DNA of 64,000 nucleotides from Saccharopolyspora thermophila. Lineage in GTDB: Bacteria > Actinomycetota > Actinomycetes > Mycobacteriales > Pseudonocardiaceae. The stretch spans positions 62,001 to 126,000 of the forward strand of contig NZ_BMMT01000008.1 of the NCBI RefSeq assembly GCF_014646075.1, given 5' to 3'. A program made the position numbers and the translations under genes. Under the pieces are notes generated by a model that saw only the letters and a list, made by a program, of their open reading frames with translations, made no database searches and had not been told where the DNA came from. Below, in pieces: positions 32,362 through 44,224 of this stretch. Within the stretch, counting starts at the first letter, position 1, and each line of letters starts with the position of its first letter.

Positions 32362-33700
32362 ATGCTTGCGAGCATGGATGATCGTCTCGGCGACCGGGTT
32401 CCGGGTGCGGCTGCGTGGAATGTGGCGTCGGGTTCAGCCCAGAATGTGGTGCAGGCGGGAGTCGTCGAGGGTGGGGTCCATTTCCATAGCGCAGGACATG
32501 CGCCAGTCAAGCTGCCGTACTGGTCGGGCAGTTTCCCGCCACTTGCCGACAAGATTCAGGAACGAGATGTCACGAAGGCGTTGACGGGAGTGTTGGATTC
32601 CGGCGACACCGTGGTGCTGTCTTCGGACTCCGTCGTGGTTTCCGGAATGGGCGGCGTGGGCAAGACCCAAGTCGCACGGTACTACGCCGAGCGGGTGTGG
32701 AAGTCAGGTGCGGCTGATCTGGTCGCATGGGTGACCGCGACCTCACGGGAAGCCATCATCTCCGGCTACGCGCGCTTGGCGACGGAGCTAACTGGCATCG
32801 AGGACCCTGAGCCGGAACTTGGTGCTCAGCGGCTTCTTGCGTGGTTGGCCTCGACGTCGGTGCGGTGGCTGATCGTGCTGGACGACCTCCAGCGCCCGGA
32901 CGACCTCCGGGATCTGTGGCCACCGAACACGAGCACCGGGCAGATCGTGGTGACCACCCGCCGCCGAGACTCCGCGCTGCGCGGTCACGACCGTCGCATG
33001 ATCGACGTCGGAGTGTTCACCCCCGACGAAGCCAATGCCTACCTGCGGGCCAAGCTGGCAGACGAGCCTTCCCTGCTAGAGGGCGCGTCCGAGCTAGCGG
33101 AAGAACTGGGCTACTTGCCACTGGCGTTGGCCCAGGTCAGCGCCTACATGCAAGATCGCGCCTTATCATGCGCCGAGTACCAGCGGCGACTGACCAGCCG
33201 CCGCCACCAACTGGCATCCCTGCTGCCAGAACCCCAGTCACTACCCGACCAGCATCACGCGACAGTAGCCGCGACCTGGTCACTGTCGGTCGAGCTCGCC
33301 AACGAGCTGCGACCAGCCGGGCTCGCGCAACCGTTGTTGGAGGTCGCCAGCCTGCTGGATGCCAACGGCATCCCCCGCCTAGTTTTCGCCACCGAGGCCA
33401 TCGCAAACCTGTTGACCACCACAGTGGGCCGCGAGATTGACACGGACCAGGCATCTGACGGTCTCGGCTGCCTGCACCGACTCAGCCTGATTACTCTCGA
33501 TCCCTCATCGGTGTCCCAGGAAGTGCGTATACACGCGCTCGTCCAGCGCGCCACTCGCGAGAATTTCACCCACCAACAACACGAACTAACGGCTCGGGCG
33601 GCTGCGGACGCCCTACGGACCTGACCACCCCGACACCCTCACCACCCGCAACCAGCTCATCTACTGGAAAAACAAAAAACCAGGCGATACCACTGACTAG
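32362..33700 (+). pseudogene. NB-ARC/STAND ATPase with collapsed TPR array
   Basis: The 5' part is an open frame of about 420 residues: Walker A VVSGMGGVGKTQVARYYA, Walker B RWLIVLDDLQRP, sensor IVVTTRRRDSAL, and ELGYLPLALAQVSAYM, all NB-ARC motifs. At 33615-33620 it runs into TGA, but one frame over it continues GPDHPDTLTTRNQLIYW to a TAG at 33700; that is a typical last tetratricopeptide repeat of such proteins. The many repeats that should lie between are missing, so a deletion joined the start and end of the array out of frame. GC is visibly lower than in neighbouring genes. Intact relatives are signalling or defence STAND proteins. Confidence 0.75.
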
Positions 33701-34281
33701 TGAGAGCTGCAGGAATGCTTCGTGCGTGAGGTCAGGTTTTCCCAGCGGATGCGGAGTCTGCGGAAGCCGGGTAGCCAGGCGATGGCGTGTTCACGACGCA
33801 TGGGTAGGTGCTGAGTCCGGAGCCGTTCTCGCGCCCCCTGCGTCGCAGGAACGGGATGATGCCCATCGCGGAGTGCCTTGCGTGCGGCGTTGGAGTCGTA
33901 GGCGGTGTCGTCGTAGAGCTCCAGGAATCTTGTGTGCGGGCGTCCGTGCTTGCCCGCGATCGCCGGGAGGTCGGCGACCATGGGCAGTAGCTGGGTCACG
34001 TCGTGGGTTTCGCGGCGGTCAACTTCACCCGGATCGGGGTGCCCTGGGCATCGCAGATGATGTGGTGTTTGGAGCCCGGGCGGGCGCGGTCAACCGGACT
34101 CGGCCCGACTTCTGGGCTATCACGCCCCCGCTTGACCTGGACCGTCGACGAATCGATCACGGCCCGGGAAAAGTGATCACATCAGCCGCCCGCAACTTGG
34201 CCAGCAGCACCTCGACCAGCTGCTCCCACGCACCGGCCTGCTGCCAGTACCGCATTCGCCAGTCCCGAAAGGACGGTCGGC
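33697..34281 (-). mobile_element. IS5-family transposase remnant
   Basis: Minus-strand fragments in several frames give an IS5-type DDE transposase: FRDWRMRYWQQAGAWEQL near the recQ end, then AVIDSSTVQVKRG with the first catalytic Asp, PSPVDRARPGSKHHIICDAQ, ADLPAIAGKHGRP, ELYDDTAYDSNAARKALR and AWLPGFRRLRIRWENL. At least three frame changes (about 34155, 34015 and 33830) break it. Terminal inverted repeats are not clear. It abuts the recQ stop codon at 34282 and the broken NB-ARC gene at 33700. Confidence 0.75.
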
Positions 34282-36141
34282 TCACTCGACGGCGAGGACG
34301 TCGAGGACCTGCCGACCGTACTTGGCCAGCTTCTGCTCGCCGACGCCGCTGATCGTGCCCAACTCGTCCAGTGTGGACGGCTGGACGGTGGCGATCTGGC
34401 GCAGCGTCGAGTCGTGGAAGATGATGAACGGCGCCTTGTTCTCCTCGCGGGCCGTCGCCGCGCGCCAGGCGCGCAGCCGCTGGAACACCGGCTCCGCCTC
34501 CGGCGGCATGTCCTGCGGCGCCTGCTTGGTCGCCTTCTCCCTGGGCGAGCCGGCGCGGGCGGTGTCGGTGCGCAGCAGCACCTGGCGCGGGTTCTCCCGG
34601 CGCAGCACCTCCTTGCTGGACTCGGTGAGCACCAGCGTGCCGTAGTCGCCCTCGACCGCGAGCAGCCGCTGTGCCAGGAGTTGGCGGATCACGCCGCGCC
34701 ACTCGTGGTCGCTGAGGTCCGCGCCGACGCCGAAAACGCTCAGCGCGTCGTGCCGGAACTGCGCCACCTTGGCCGTCTTCTTGCCGCGCAGGATGTCGAT
34801 GATCTGCCCCGCGCCGAACTTCTGGTTGCGCTCCCGGTCCAGCCGGACCACCGTCGACAGCAGCTTCTGTGCGGCGACCGTGCCGTCCCACGACTTCGGC
34901 GGTGCCAGGCAGGTGTCGCAGTTCCCGCAGGCCGTCGCCTCCTGGCCGAAGTAGGCCAGCAGCCGCACCCGGCGGCACTCGACCGTCTCGCACAGCGCCA
35001 GCATCGCGTCCAGGTGCCGCGACTGGGTGCGCCGGTGCGCCTCGTCGCCCTCGGAGAGCTCGATGAGCTTGCGCTGCTGCACGACGTCCTGCAGCCCGTA
35101 GGCCATCCACGCCGTCGACGGCAGCCCGTCGCGGCCCGCGCGCCCGGTCTCCTGGTAGTAGCCCTCCACCGATTTCGGCAGGTCCAGGTGCGCCACGAAG
35201 CGCACGTCGGGCTTGTCGATGCCCATGCCGAACGCGATGGTGGCGACCATGACCAGGCCGTCCTCGCGCAGGAACCGGGACTGGTGCGCGGCGCGCACCT
35301 CCTTGTCCAGGCCCGCGTGGTAGGGCAGCGCCGGGATGCCGTTGTTCACCAGGAACTCCGCCGTGCGCTCCACCTCCGAGCGGGAGAGCCGGTAGACGAT
35401 GCCCGAGTCGCCGGCGTGCTCGGTGCGCAGCAGCTGCAGCAACTGCTTGCGGGGGTCGTTCTTCGGGACGATCCGGTACTGGATGTTGGGCCGGTCGAAG
35501 TCGGCCACGAAGTGCCGGGCGCCGGTCAGCTCCAGGCGGGTGGCGATCTCCTGGCGGGTGGCCGGGGTCGCGGTGGCCGTCAGCGCGATGCGCGGCACCG
35601 CGGGCCAGCGCTCGTGCAGCACCGACAGCGCCAGGTAGTCGGGGCGGAAGTCGTGGCCCCACTGCGCCACACAGTGCGCCTCGTCGATGGCGAACAGCGA
35701 GACCTCGCCGCGGTCCAGCAGGACCGTGGTTGAGTCGAGCCGGAGCCGTTCCGGTGCCAGGTAGAGCAGGTCCAGCTCACCGGCGAGGAACGCGGCCTCG
35801 GTGGCGCGCCGCTGCTCGTAGCTCTGGGTGGAGTTCAGAAAGCCCGCCCGCACGCCGAGCTCGTTGAGCGCGTCGACCTGGTCCTGCATCAGCGCGATCA
35901 GTGGCGAGACGACCACGCCGGTGCCGGGCCGGACCAGCGCCGGGATCTGGTAGCACAGCGACTTGCCCCCGCCGGTGGGCATCAGCACGAGGGCGTCGCC
36001 GCCGCCGATGACGTGCTCGACGATCTCCTGCTGGTCACCGCGGAAGGAGTCGTAGCCGAAGATCCGCTGGAGGACCTGCAGGGCAGTGGCCGACGAGCTG
36101 GTCGGCTCGGCCGCGCGATCGGGGGAAGCCACGGCGCGCAT
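34282..36141 (-). CDS. recQ: ATP-dependent DNA helicase RecQ
   Basis: A 619-residue RecQ helicase. Motif I is [13 protein letters not shown], motif [22 protein letters not shown], and motif [15 protein letters not shown]. The RQC zinc site is present ([21 protein letters not shown]), and an HRDC domain closes the protein ([31 protein letters not shown]). Length matches E. coli RecQ (about 610). ATG 36141 is the most likely start, although its ribosome site is weak; an open extension to 36252 looks non-coding. Its 3' end touches the IS5 remnant without damage. Confidence 0.93.
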   Translation of the reverse strand: MRAVASPDRAAEPTSSSATALQVLQRIFGYDSFRGDQQEIVEHVIGGGDALVLMPTGGGKSLCYQIPALVRPGTGVVVSPLIALMQDQVDALNELGVRAGFLNSTQSYEQRRATEAAFLAGELDLLYLAPERLRLDSTTVLLDRGEVSLFAIDEAHCVAQWGHDFRPDYLALSVLHERWPAVPRIALTATATPATRQEIATRLELTGARHFVADFDRPNIQYRIVPKNDPRKQLLQLLRTEHAGDSGIVYRLSRSEVERTAEFLVNNGIPALPYHAGLDKEVRAAHQSRFLREDGLVMVATIAFGMGIDKPDVRFVAHLDLPKSVEGYYQETGRAGRDGLPSTAWMAYGLQDVVQQRKLIELSEGDEAHRRTQSRHLDAMLALCETVECRRVRLLAYFGQEATACGNCDTCLAPPKSWDGTVAAQKLLSTVVRLDRERNQKFGAGQIIDILRGKKTAKVAQFRHDALSVFGVGADLSDHEWRGVIRQLLAQRLLAVEGDYGTLVLTESSKEVLRRENPRQVLLRTDTARAGSPREKATKQAPQDMPPEAEPVFQRLRAWRAATAREENKAPFIIFHDSTLRQIATVQPSTLDELGTISGVGEQKLAKYGRQVLDVLAVE

Positions 36142-36320
36142 CTTACGCACGGGCCCCGATGGACCGGGGTGTCCGACGGGGCCGACACGCCCCGGCGCGT
36201 CGTGGTGGGCGGTGTGACGTGGGGCCCGGCTGCCCGTGGCCGCCGGGAACAACTCGCCGCGCAGAATCGTTCGCAGAAACAGTTGAATCTCGTACTAGTT
36301 CGGCCTGCGGGGGAGCGCAC

Positions 36321-37418
36321 ATGCAGTTCGGCATCTTCACGGTCGGTGACGTGACCACCGACCCGACCACCGGCCGCACGCCCTCCGAGGCCGAGCGGAT
36401 CAAGGCGATGGTGCGGATCGCGCTCAAGGCAGAGGAGATCGGCCTGGACGTCTTCGCCACCGGCGAACACCACAATCCGCCGTTCGTGCCGTCCTCGCCG
36501 ACGACGATGCTGGGCTACGTGGCGGCCCGCACCGAGCGACTGATCCTGTCCACCGCCACCACCCTGATCACCACCAACGACCCGGTCAAGATCGCCGAGG
36601 ACTTCGCGATGCTGCAACACCTGGCCGACGGCCGGGTGGACCTGATGATGGGGCGCGGCAACACCGCGCCGGTGTACCCGTGGTTCGGCCAGGACATCCG
36701 CCTGGGCATCCCGCTGGCCATCGAGAACTACCACCTGCTGCACCGGTTGTGGCGGGAGGACGTGGTCGACTGGGAGGGCCGTTTCCGCACCCCGCTGCAG
36801 GGCTTCACCTCGACACCGCGCCCTCTGGACGGCATCCCGCCGTTCGTCTGGCACGGCTCGATCCGCAGCCCGGAGATCGCCGAGCAGGCCGCCTACTACG
36901 GCGACGGGTTCTTCCACAACAACATCTTCTGGCCCAAGGAGCACACCAAGCGCATGGTCGACCTGTACCGGCAGCGCTTCGAGCACTACGGGCACGGCTC
37001 GGCCGACCAGGCGATCGTCGGCCTCGGCGGCCAGGTGTTCATGCGGAAGAACTCCCAGGACGCGGTGCGCGAGTTCCGCCCGTACTTCGACCACGCCCCG
37101 GTGTACGGCGGTGGCCCGTCGCTGGAGGAGTTCAGCGAGCAGACCCCGCTGACCGTCGGCAGTCCGCAGCAGGTCATCGACCGCACGCTGGGCTTCCGTG
37201 AGTACGTCGGCGACTACCAGCGGCAGCTGTTCCTGATGGACCACGCCGGGCTGCCGCTGAAGACCGTGCTGGAACAGCTGGACATCCTCGGCGAGGAGGT
37301 CGTCCCGGTGCTGCGCGAGGAGTTCCGCAAGCTGCGGCCCGCGCACGTGCCGGAGGCACCGACACACGCCTCCCTGAAGGCAGCGGCCGAGGCAGCGAGG
37401 TCCGAGGCGGTGCGATGA
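36321..37418 (+). CDS. FMN-dependent luciferase-like monooxygenase (CE1758-like)
   Basis: A 365-residue LLM-class flavin monooxygenase. Conserved segments are LDVFATGEHHNPPFVPSSPT, RLILSTATTLITTNDPVKIAED, LADGRVDLMMGRGNTAPVYPW and YGDGFFHNNIFWPKEHT, quoted in part. It resembles the CE1758 family, whose members usually pair with an FMN reductase gene immediately downstream. Here the gene ends in ATGA but no reductase follows; a glutamine-synthetase-like gene starts 66 bases later. ATG 36321 has GGGGGAGCGCAC upstream. Confidence 0.85.
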   Translation: MQFGIFTVGDVTTDPTTGRTPSEAERIKAMVRIALKAEEIGLDVFATGEHHNPPFVPSSPTTMLGYVAARTERLILSTATTLITTNDPVKIAEDFAMLQHLADGRVDLMMGRGNTAPVYPWFGQDIRLGIPLAIENYHLLHRLWREDVVDWEGRFRTPLQGFTSTPRPLDGIPPFVWHGSIRSPEIAEQAAYYGDGFFHNNIFWPKEHTKRMVDLYRQRFEHYGHGSADQAIVGLGGQVFMRKNSQDAVREFRPYFDHAPVYGGGPSLEEFSEQTPLTVGSPQQVIDRTLGFREYVGDYQRQLFLMDHAGLPLKTVLEQLDILGEEVVPVLREEFRKLRPAHVPEAPTHASLKAAAEAARSEAVR

Positions 37419-37484
37419 GCCCCCAGGTTCTGCCTCAATGTGGGCACTCGCACTCCAGCGGTGGAATGCGGATACCGTGGCAGG

Positions 37485-38861
37485 ATGGGGCCGGAGCGCA
37501 TTCCCGCCGAGGAGCCGTCAGCGCTGGCCGACGTCGTGTCCCGGTTGCGGGCGGACGGCGTCGAGATGGTCGAGATGTCCTTCGTGGACAACGCCGGGAT
37601 CGTGCGGGTGAAGTCGGTGCCGTTGGACCGGTTGCCCGCCGCGACGCGGTTCGGTGTCGGCGCCTCGCCGTGCTTCGAGACCTTCACCTGCGACGACGCG
37701 ATGGTGCGCGGGCGCTACCTGGGCGGCCCGGACGGTGACCTGCGGCTGGTCCCGGACGCGTCGCGGTTGGTCCGCCTGGTGGCGCTGCCGGGCTGGGCGT
37801 GGGCCCCGGCCGACAAGTACGACCAGGACGGACACCGGTTCGTCGCCTGTCAGCGGGCCTTCGCCGGGCGCCAGGTGGACGCGGCAGCCGCAGCCGGTCT
37901 GATCGCGCTGGCCGCGTTCGAGCACGAGTGGGCGCTGAGCGCCGACGACACCCGGTTCGTCCCGGCCTGCACCGGTCCCGCCTACGGCCAGGCCCGCCTG
38001 GAGGCGACCGCCGACTACGCGCGCGAGCTGGTGGCCGCACTGCACGCGCAGCAGCTCCAGGTCCAGCAGTTCCACCCGGAGTACGCGCTGGCCCAGGTGG
38101 AGCTGTCGGTCGCGGCGAAGGCCCCGGTGGCCGCCGCTGACGACGCGCTGCTGGTGCGGCACACGGCGCGTGCGGTGGCCCGGCGGTACGGGTGGCGGGC
38201 GACCTTCGCCCCATGCCTGGTGCCGGGCGAGGCGGGGTCCGGGGCCCACCTGCATCTGTCGGTGCGCGACGCGGACGGCAACCTGCTCGCCGGTGGTTCC
38301 GGGCGCCACGGGCTGCGTCCGGAGGGCGAGGCGTTCCTGGCCGGGGTGCTGCGGGAACTGCCCGCATTGCTGGCGATCGGCGGCGGCAGTCCGGCGAGCT
38401 TCCTGCGGCTGGAGCCGTCGCGGTGGGCCGGGGTCTGGCAGGTGTGGGGCCGGGAGGCGCGGGAGGCGGCGCTGCGGCTGATCACCGGCACGGTCGGCAC
38501 CCAGCAGTGGGCGGCCAACGCGGAGGTCAAGTGCTTCGACGCCACCGCCAACCCCTACCTGGTGGTGGGCGCGGTGCTGGCCGCCGGGCTGGCCGGGGTG
38601 CGTGCCGGTCTGCGCCTGCCGCCGGAGACGACCGGCGACCCCGCGGCGCTGGGCGAGGCCGCGCGGGCCGAGGCGGGCATCCGCCGCCTGCCGACGGATG
38701 CCGCGCAGGCCGCTGACGCGCTGGCGGCGTCGGAGGTGCTCGCCGAGGCCATGGGCCCGCAACTGCACGACGCCGTGCTCGCGGTGCGCCGCGGGGAGGC
38801 CGAGCGCTTCGCCGACGCCGACCCCGCCGATCTCGTCGCGCGAACGCTGTGGCGCTGGTGA
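37485..38861 (+). CDS. Glutamine-synthetase-family ligase
   Basis: A 458-residue type I glutamine-synthetase-like protein. It has the N-terminal beta-grasp region (VEMSFVDNAGIVRVKSVPL), the catalytic core GSGAHLHLSVRDADGNLLAGG with both metal-site His residues, and NAEVKCFDATANPYLVVGAV. Several residues that define true GlnA (the Tyr-adenylylation site and the usual ammonium-site sequence) are not recognisable, and EHEWAL replaces the usual EFFLF-type strand. It more likely joins glutamate to an amine, as in GlnA3/GlnA4-type gamma-glutamyl ligases. Start at ATG 37485 after GGCAGG. Confidence 0.8.
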   Translation: MGPERIPAEEPSALADVVSRLRADGVEMVEMSFVDNAGIVRVKSVPLDRLPAATRFGVGASPCFETFTCDDAMVRGRYLGGPDGDLRLVPDASRLVRLVALPGWAWAPADKYDQDGHRFVACQRAFAGRQVDAAAAAGLIALAAFEHEWALSADDTRFVPACTGPAYGQARLEATADYARELVAALHAQQLQVQQFHPEYALAQVELSVAAKAPVAAADDALLVRHTARAVARRYGWRATFAPCLVPGEAGSGAHLHLSVRDADGNLLAGGSGRHGLRPEGEAFLAGVLRELPALLAIGGGSPASFLRLEPSRWAGVWQVWGREAREAALRLITGTVGTQQWAANAEVKCFDATANPYLVVGAVLAAGLAGVRAGLRLPPETTGDPAALGEAARAEAGIRRLPTDAAQAADALAASEVLAEAMGPQLHDAVLAVRRGEAERFADADPADLVARTLWRW

Positions 38862-38996
38862 CCACGTCGTCCACCATCCGCGAGCAGCCCCGCGCACCGT
38901 CCGCAGAGGACGGCGTGTTCTGGGCCATGCCGTCCTGGCGCGGTCCCGACGCGGTGCGAAAGTATGGTCCGCGACACCTGCAGAGGGGAGGCTGCG

Positions 38997-40214
38997 ATGG
39001 CTGAGGTGACCGACACGGCCAGTCGGCCTGCCCGCCGGACCCGGCCGCGTAACCGCCGCGCGCTGATCACCGCCGCGGCGGCCGACCTGTTCTACCGCCT
39101 CGGCTACGCGCGTGTCGGGATGAGCGACATCGCCGAGGCGGTCGGCGTGGGCTCCTCGGCGCTGTACCGGCACTTCGCGGGCAAGCAGCAACTGCTGACC
39201 CGGGTGGTGCTCGACGAGCTCCAGCCGTTCAGTGCGATCACCGCGCAGGTCACCGACCGCGACCTCGACGAGGTGGTCGCCGAGCTGGCCACCGCCGCGC
39301 TGGACCACCGCCAGCTGGGCGTGCTGTGGCAGCGTGAGGCTCGGCAGCTGCCGGAGGAGCAGCGCGACGTGTTGCGCGAGGAGCTGCGCGGGGTCGCCAG
39401 CGGGCTGGCCGAGGTGGCGCGCGCCTTCCGGCCGGAGCTGACCGGCGAGGACGCCCGGTTCCGCGCCTGGTGCATGTTCAGCGTGCTGACCAGCCCGTCG
39501 TACCACCAGGTGGACCTGCCGCGGCGGGAGTTCGAGCAGCTGCTGCGTGCGATGGTGGTGGTCATCGGCAACCAGCCGCCGCTGCGCTTCGCCGACCGGC
39601 GCGACGAGGACCCCGACCGGCGTGCCGCGTTGTTCGCCGGGCGCGCCTCGCGGCGGCGGCTGCTGCTGGCCGCGGCGATGCGGCTGTTCTCCGACGCCGG
39701 CTACACCAAGGTCACCACCGAGGACGTCGGCGCGGCGGCGGGCATCGCCGGTCCGAGCCTGTACAACTACTTCGCCAGCAAGCAGGAGCTGCTGAGCACG
39801 GTGATCAACCGCGGCAGCGCGTGGCTGGAGGTGGAGCTGGAGCGGACGCTGGCCAGCACCCCGGCCGCTGACGACGCGCTGCGGGAGCTGCTGCGCTCCT
39901 ACATCACCTTCGCCTTCGACCACGGCCGGTTCATCGACATCCTGGTCAGCGAGGTCAACCACCTGCCGGACGCGGAGCGGCACCGGGCGCGGCAGACGCA
40001 GCACGCCTACGTCGCGGAGTGGGTGGGGCTGCTCTGCGAGGCGCGACCGGAGCTGGACCCGGTGCGCTCCCGGATCCTGGTGCAGGCCGCGTTGACCGCG
40101 GCCAACGACATGGCCCGCACCGGCGCGGTGCGCGACGTCGACGCGCTGCTGCGGATCGGGTCGGCGCTGATGCTGGACACCCCGGTCGAGGCGGTGCGAC
40201 AGGACCTCCCCTGA
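38997..40214 (+). CDS. TetR/AcrR regulator with two TetR DNA-binding domains
   Basis: A 405-residue protein that contains two complete TetR units in tandem. First helix-turn-helix: AADLFYRLGYARVGMSDIAE and VGSSALYRHFAGKQQLL (about 20-68). Second: AAMRLFSDAGYTKVTTEDVG and IAGPSLYNYFASKQELL (about 220-268). Each is followed by a helical ligand/dimer domain. Tandem TetR fusions are known but uncommon and are seen near fatty-acid metabolism genes. It precedes the acyl-CoA carboxylase operon by 210 bases on the same strand, so it may regulate it. ATG 38997 follows AGAGGGGAGG. Confidence 0.88.
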   Translation: MAEVTDTASRPARRTRPRNRRALITAAAADLFYRLGYARVGMSDIAEAVGVGSSALYRHFAGKQQLLTRVVLDELQPFSAITAQVTDRDLDEVVAELATAALDHRQLGVLWQREARQLPEEQRDVLREELRGVASGLAEVARAFRPELTGEDARFRAWCMFSVLTSPSYHQVDLPRREFEQLLRAMVVVIGNQPPLRFADRRDEDPDRRAALFAGRASRRRLLLAAAMRLFSDAGYTKVTTEDVGAAAGIAGPSLYNYFASKQELLSTVINRGSAWLEVELERTLASTPAADDALRELLRSYITFAFDHGRFIDILVSEVNHLPDAERHRARQTQHAYVAEWVGLLCEARPELDPVRSRILVQAALTAANDMARTGAVRDVDALLRIGSALMLDTPVEAVRQDLP

Positions 40215-40424
40215 GCGGCACAGGGCTGCTAACCACGATTCACTTAACAGTTCAAACCCGCTGAAAGTGACGTTACTGCTGGTCACGACATACTAGGGGC
40301 TGCTCACTTCGACGTTGACTTCGAGTGGCGGTCCGCACTACGCTCCGCGTGGACCAGGTCTGCCTGGGCGGGGGCTGGACGGTGGACACTGGAATCGAAC
40401 AGGTTTCGAGGACGGGTTGGTTGC

Positions 40425-42065
<1,641 letters not shown>

Positions 42066-42099
42066 CGTCGAGGGCGGGACTCCCGCGAGGAGGTGTTCG

Positions 42100-42354
42100 A
42101 TGAGCCAGGACGAGGGTGCGGCGCCGCTGCGGCCGGTGCTGCGCGTCGTGCGCGGCAATCCCAACGACGTCGAGATCGCCGCGCTGACCGCGGCGCTGAC
42201 CGGTCTGGCCGCCGCGCGGGCCGCCGCGTCCGCACCGGTGCGCCAGCCGATGTCGCTGTGGGGTGACCGGTCCGCCGCGCTCCGCCACCCGGTGGGGCGC
42301 CGCCCGCTGCGGCCGGGGCCGCACGCCTGGCGTGCCTCGGCGCTACCGGGCTGA
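42100..42354 (+). CDS. Acyl-CoA carboxylase epsilon subunit
   Basis: An 84-residue AccE-like protein: disordered N-terminus, then the conserved helix VRGNPNDVEIAALTAALTGL that packs on the beta subunit, and the C-terminal SLWGDRSAALRHPV element. It stabilises the alpha-beta complex in actinobacterial acyl-CoA carboxylases. ATG 42100 follows GCGAGGAGGTG and lies 34 bases after the beta subunit stop. Confidence 0.9.
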   Translation: MSQDEGAAPLRPVLRVVRGNPNDVEIAALTAALTGLAAARAAASAPVRQPMSLWGDRSAALRHPVGRRPLRPGPHAWRASALPG

Positions 42355-42411
42355 GCAACCAGATGTCACCAGTTGTCCGGCGTCGCGCCGGGAAATGAGG
42401 AGTTGACCACT

Positions 42412-44175
42412 GTGGACGTGACGCCGATCAGCAAGGTTTTGATCGCCAACCGCGGTGAGATCGCGGTGCGGGTCATCCGCGCCTGCAAGGACGAGGGCAT
42501 CGCCTCGGTCGCCGTCTACGCCGAGCCGGACGCCGACGCGCCGTTCGTGCGGCTGGCCGACGAGGCGTTCGCGCTGGGCGGTTCCACACCCGGCGAGTCG
42601 TACCTCAACATCGACAAGATCATCGACGTGGCCAAGCGCGCCGAGGCCGACGCGGTGCACCCGGGCTACGGCTTCCTGTCGGAGAACGCCGACTTCGCCC
42701 AGGCGGTGCTGGACGCGGGCCTGGTGTGGATCGGGCCGTCGCCGCAGGCCATCCGGGACCTCGGCGACAAGGTCACCGCCCGGCACATCGCCACCCGCGC
42801 CGGGGCGCCGCTGGTGCCGGGCACCAAGGACCCGGTGTCCGGAGCTGATGAGGTCGTGGCGTTCGCCGAGGAGCACGGGCTGCCGGTCGCCATCAAGGCG
42901 GCCTTCGGCGGCGGCGGGCGCGGCCTGAAGGTGGCCCGCACCCTGGAGGAGATCCCCGAGCTGTACGCCTCGGCGGTGCGCGAGGCCGAGACCGCCTTCG
43001 GCCGCGGCGAGTGCTTCGTGGAGCGCTACCTCGACCGGCCACGGCACGTGGAGGCCCAGGTGCTGGCCGACCAGCACGGCACCGTCGTGGTCGTCGGCAC
43101 CCGTGACTGCTCGCTGCAGCGTCGCCACCAGAAGCTTGTCGAGGAGGCGCCCGCGCCGTTCCTCACCGACGAGCAGCGCCGCACCATCCACGAGGCGGCG
43201 CGCGCCATCTGCGCCGAGGCCGGCTACCACGGCGCGGGCACCGTGGAGTTCCTGGTCGGTTTGGACGGGACGATCTCGTTTCTGGAGGTCAACACCCGGC
43301 TGCAGGTGGAGCACCCGGTGTCGGAGGAGACCACCGGCATCGACCTGGTCCGCGAGCAGTTCCGCATCGCCGCCGGCGAGAAGCTGCGGATCACCGAGGA
43401 CCCGCAGCCGCGCGGCCACTCCATCGAGTTCCGCATCAACGGCGAGGACCCGGGCCGCGGCTTCCTGCCCGCGCCCGGCACGGTCACCCGCTTCGTCGCC
43501 CCGCACGGCCCGGGTGTCCGGGTGGACGCCGGGGTGGAGACCGGCAGCGTGATCGGCGGGCAGTTCGACTCGCTGCTGGCCAAGGTGATCGTGACCGGCG
43601 CGGACCGGCAGCAGGCGCTGGAGCGATCCCGGCGGGTGCTTGACGAGATGGTCGTGGAGGGCCTGGCCACGGTCCTGCCGTTCCACCGGCTGATCGTCCG
43701 CGACCCGGCGTTCGTCGGCACCGACGGCTTCACCGTGCACACCCGCTGGATCGAGACCGAGTTCGACAACACCGTCGAGCCGTTCACCGGCGGCGCCGAG
43801 GCGGAGGAGCCGGAGCCCCGGCAGACCATCACCGTGGAGGTCGGCGGTCGTCGCCTGGAGGTCACGCTGCCCGCCGAGTTCGCCGCGCCGTCGGCCGCCC
43901 CGGCGGCCAGGGCCAAGCGCCGCAGGCGTACCGCGGGCAAGACCGCCGCCGCGGTGTCGGGCGACGCGGTGACCGCGCCGATGCAGGGCACCATCGTCAA
44001 GATCGCCGTCACCGACGGCCAGGAGGTCGCCGCGGGCGACCTCATCGCGGTCCTGGAAGCGATGAAGATGGAGAACCCGGTGACGGCCCACAAGGCGGGT
44101 ACCGTCACCGGCCTGTCCGCTCAGCCGGGCGACTCGGTGTCCCAGGGCACCACCCTCTGCGAGCTGAAGGACTGA
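42412..44175 (+). CDS. Acyl-CoA carboxylase alpha subunit (biotin carboxylase and biotin carrier)
   Basis: A 587-residue fused subunit. The biotin carboxylase half shows [19 protein letters not shown] at the start, the ATP-grasp glycine loop [13 protein letters not shown] and [17 protein letters not shown]-like sequence ([14 protein letters not shown]). The last 75 residues are a biotinyl domain with the biotin-lysine motif EAMKMEN. A Lys/Arg/Ala linker ([13 protein letters not shown]) joins them. GTG 42412 lies 9 bases after GAGGAG and is preferred over TTG 42403. Completes the beta-epsilon-alpha operon; a hairpin follows. Confidence 0.93.
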   Translation: MDVTPISKVLIANRGEIAVRVIRACKDEGIASVAVYAEPDADAPFVRLADEAFALGGSTPGESYLNIDKIIDVAKRAEADAVHPGYGFLSENADFAQAVLDAGLVWIGPSPQAIRDLGDKVTARHIATRAGAPLVPGTKDPVSGADEVVAFAEEHGLPVAIKAAFGGGGRGLKVARTLEEIPELYASAVREAETAFGRGECFVERYLDRPRHVEAQVLADQHGTVVVVGTRDCSLQRRHQKLVEEAPAPFLTDEQRRTIHEAARAICAEAGYHGAGTVEFLVGLDGTISFLEVNTRLQVEHPVSEETTGIDLVREQFRIAAGEKLRITEDPQPRGHSIEFRINGEDPGRGFLPAPGTVTRFVAPHGPGVRVDAGVETGSVIGGQFDSLLAKVIVTGADRQQALERSRRVLDEMVVEGLATVLPFHRLIVRDPAFVGTDGFTVHTRWIETEFDNTVEPFTGGAEAEEPEPRQTITVEVGGRRLEVTLPAEFAAPSAAPAARAKRRRRTAGKTAAAVSGDAVTAPMQGTIVKIAVTDGQEVAAGDLIAVLEAMKMENPVTAHKAGTVTGLSAQPGDSVSQGTTLCELKD

Positions 44176-44185
44176 CGAACGCGGT

Positions 44186-44216
44186 GGGCCCCGCCTGGGA
44201 GCTCCGAGCGGGGCCC
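44186..44216. terminator. Hairpin terminator after the carboxylase operon
   Basis: GGGCCCCGC (44186-44194) pairs with GCGGGGCCC (44208-44216). It sits between the convergent ends of the carboxylase operon (44175) and the DUF397 gene (44225). Confidence 0.7.
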
Positions 44217-44224
44217 GTCTGTGC

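Noticed and set aside
37415-37738. A frame starting at the ATGA overlap after the CE1758-like monooxygenase
   Set aside because: Its sequence is Arg/Gly-rich shadow of the ligase gene and shows no reductase motif, so it is not a partner gene.
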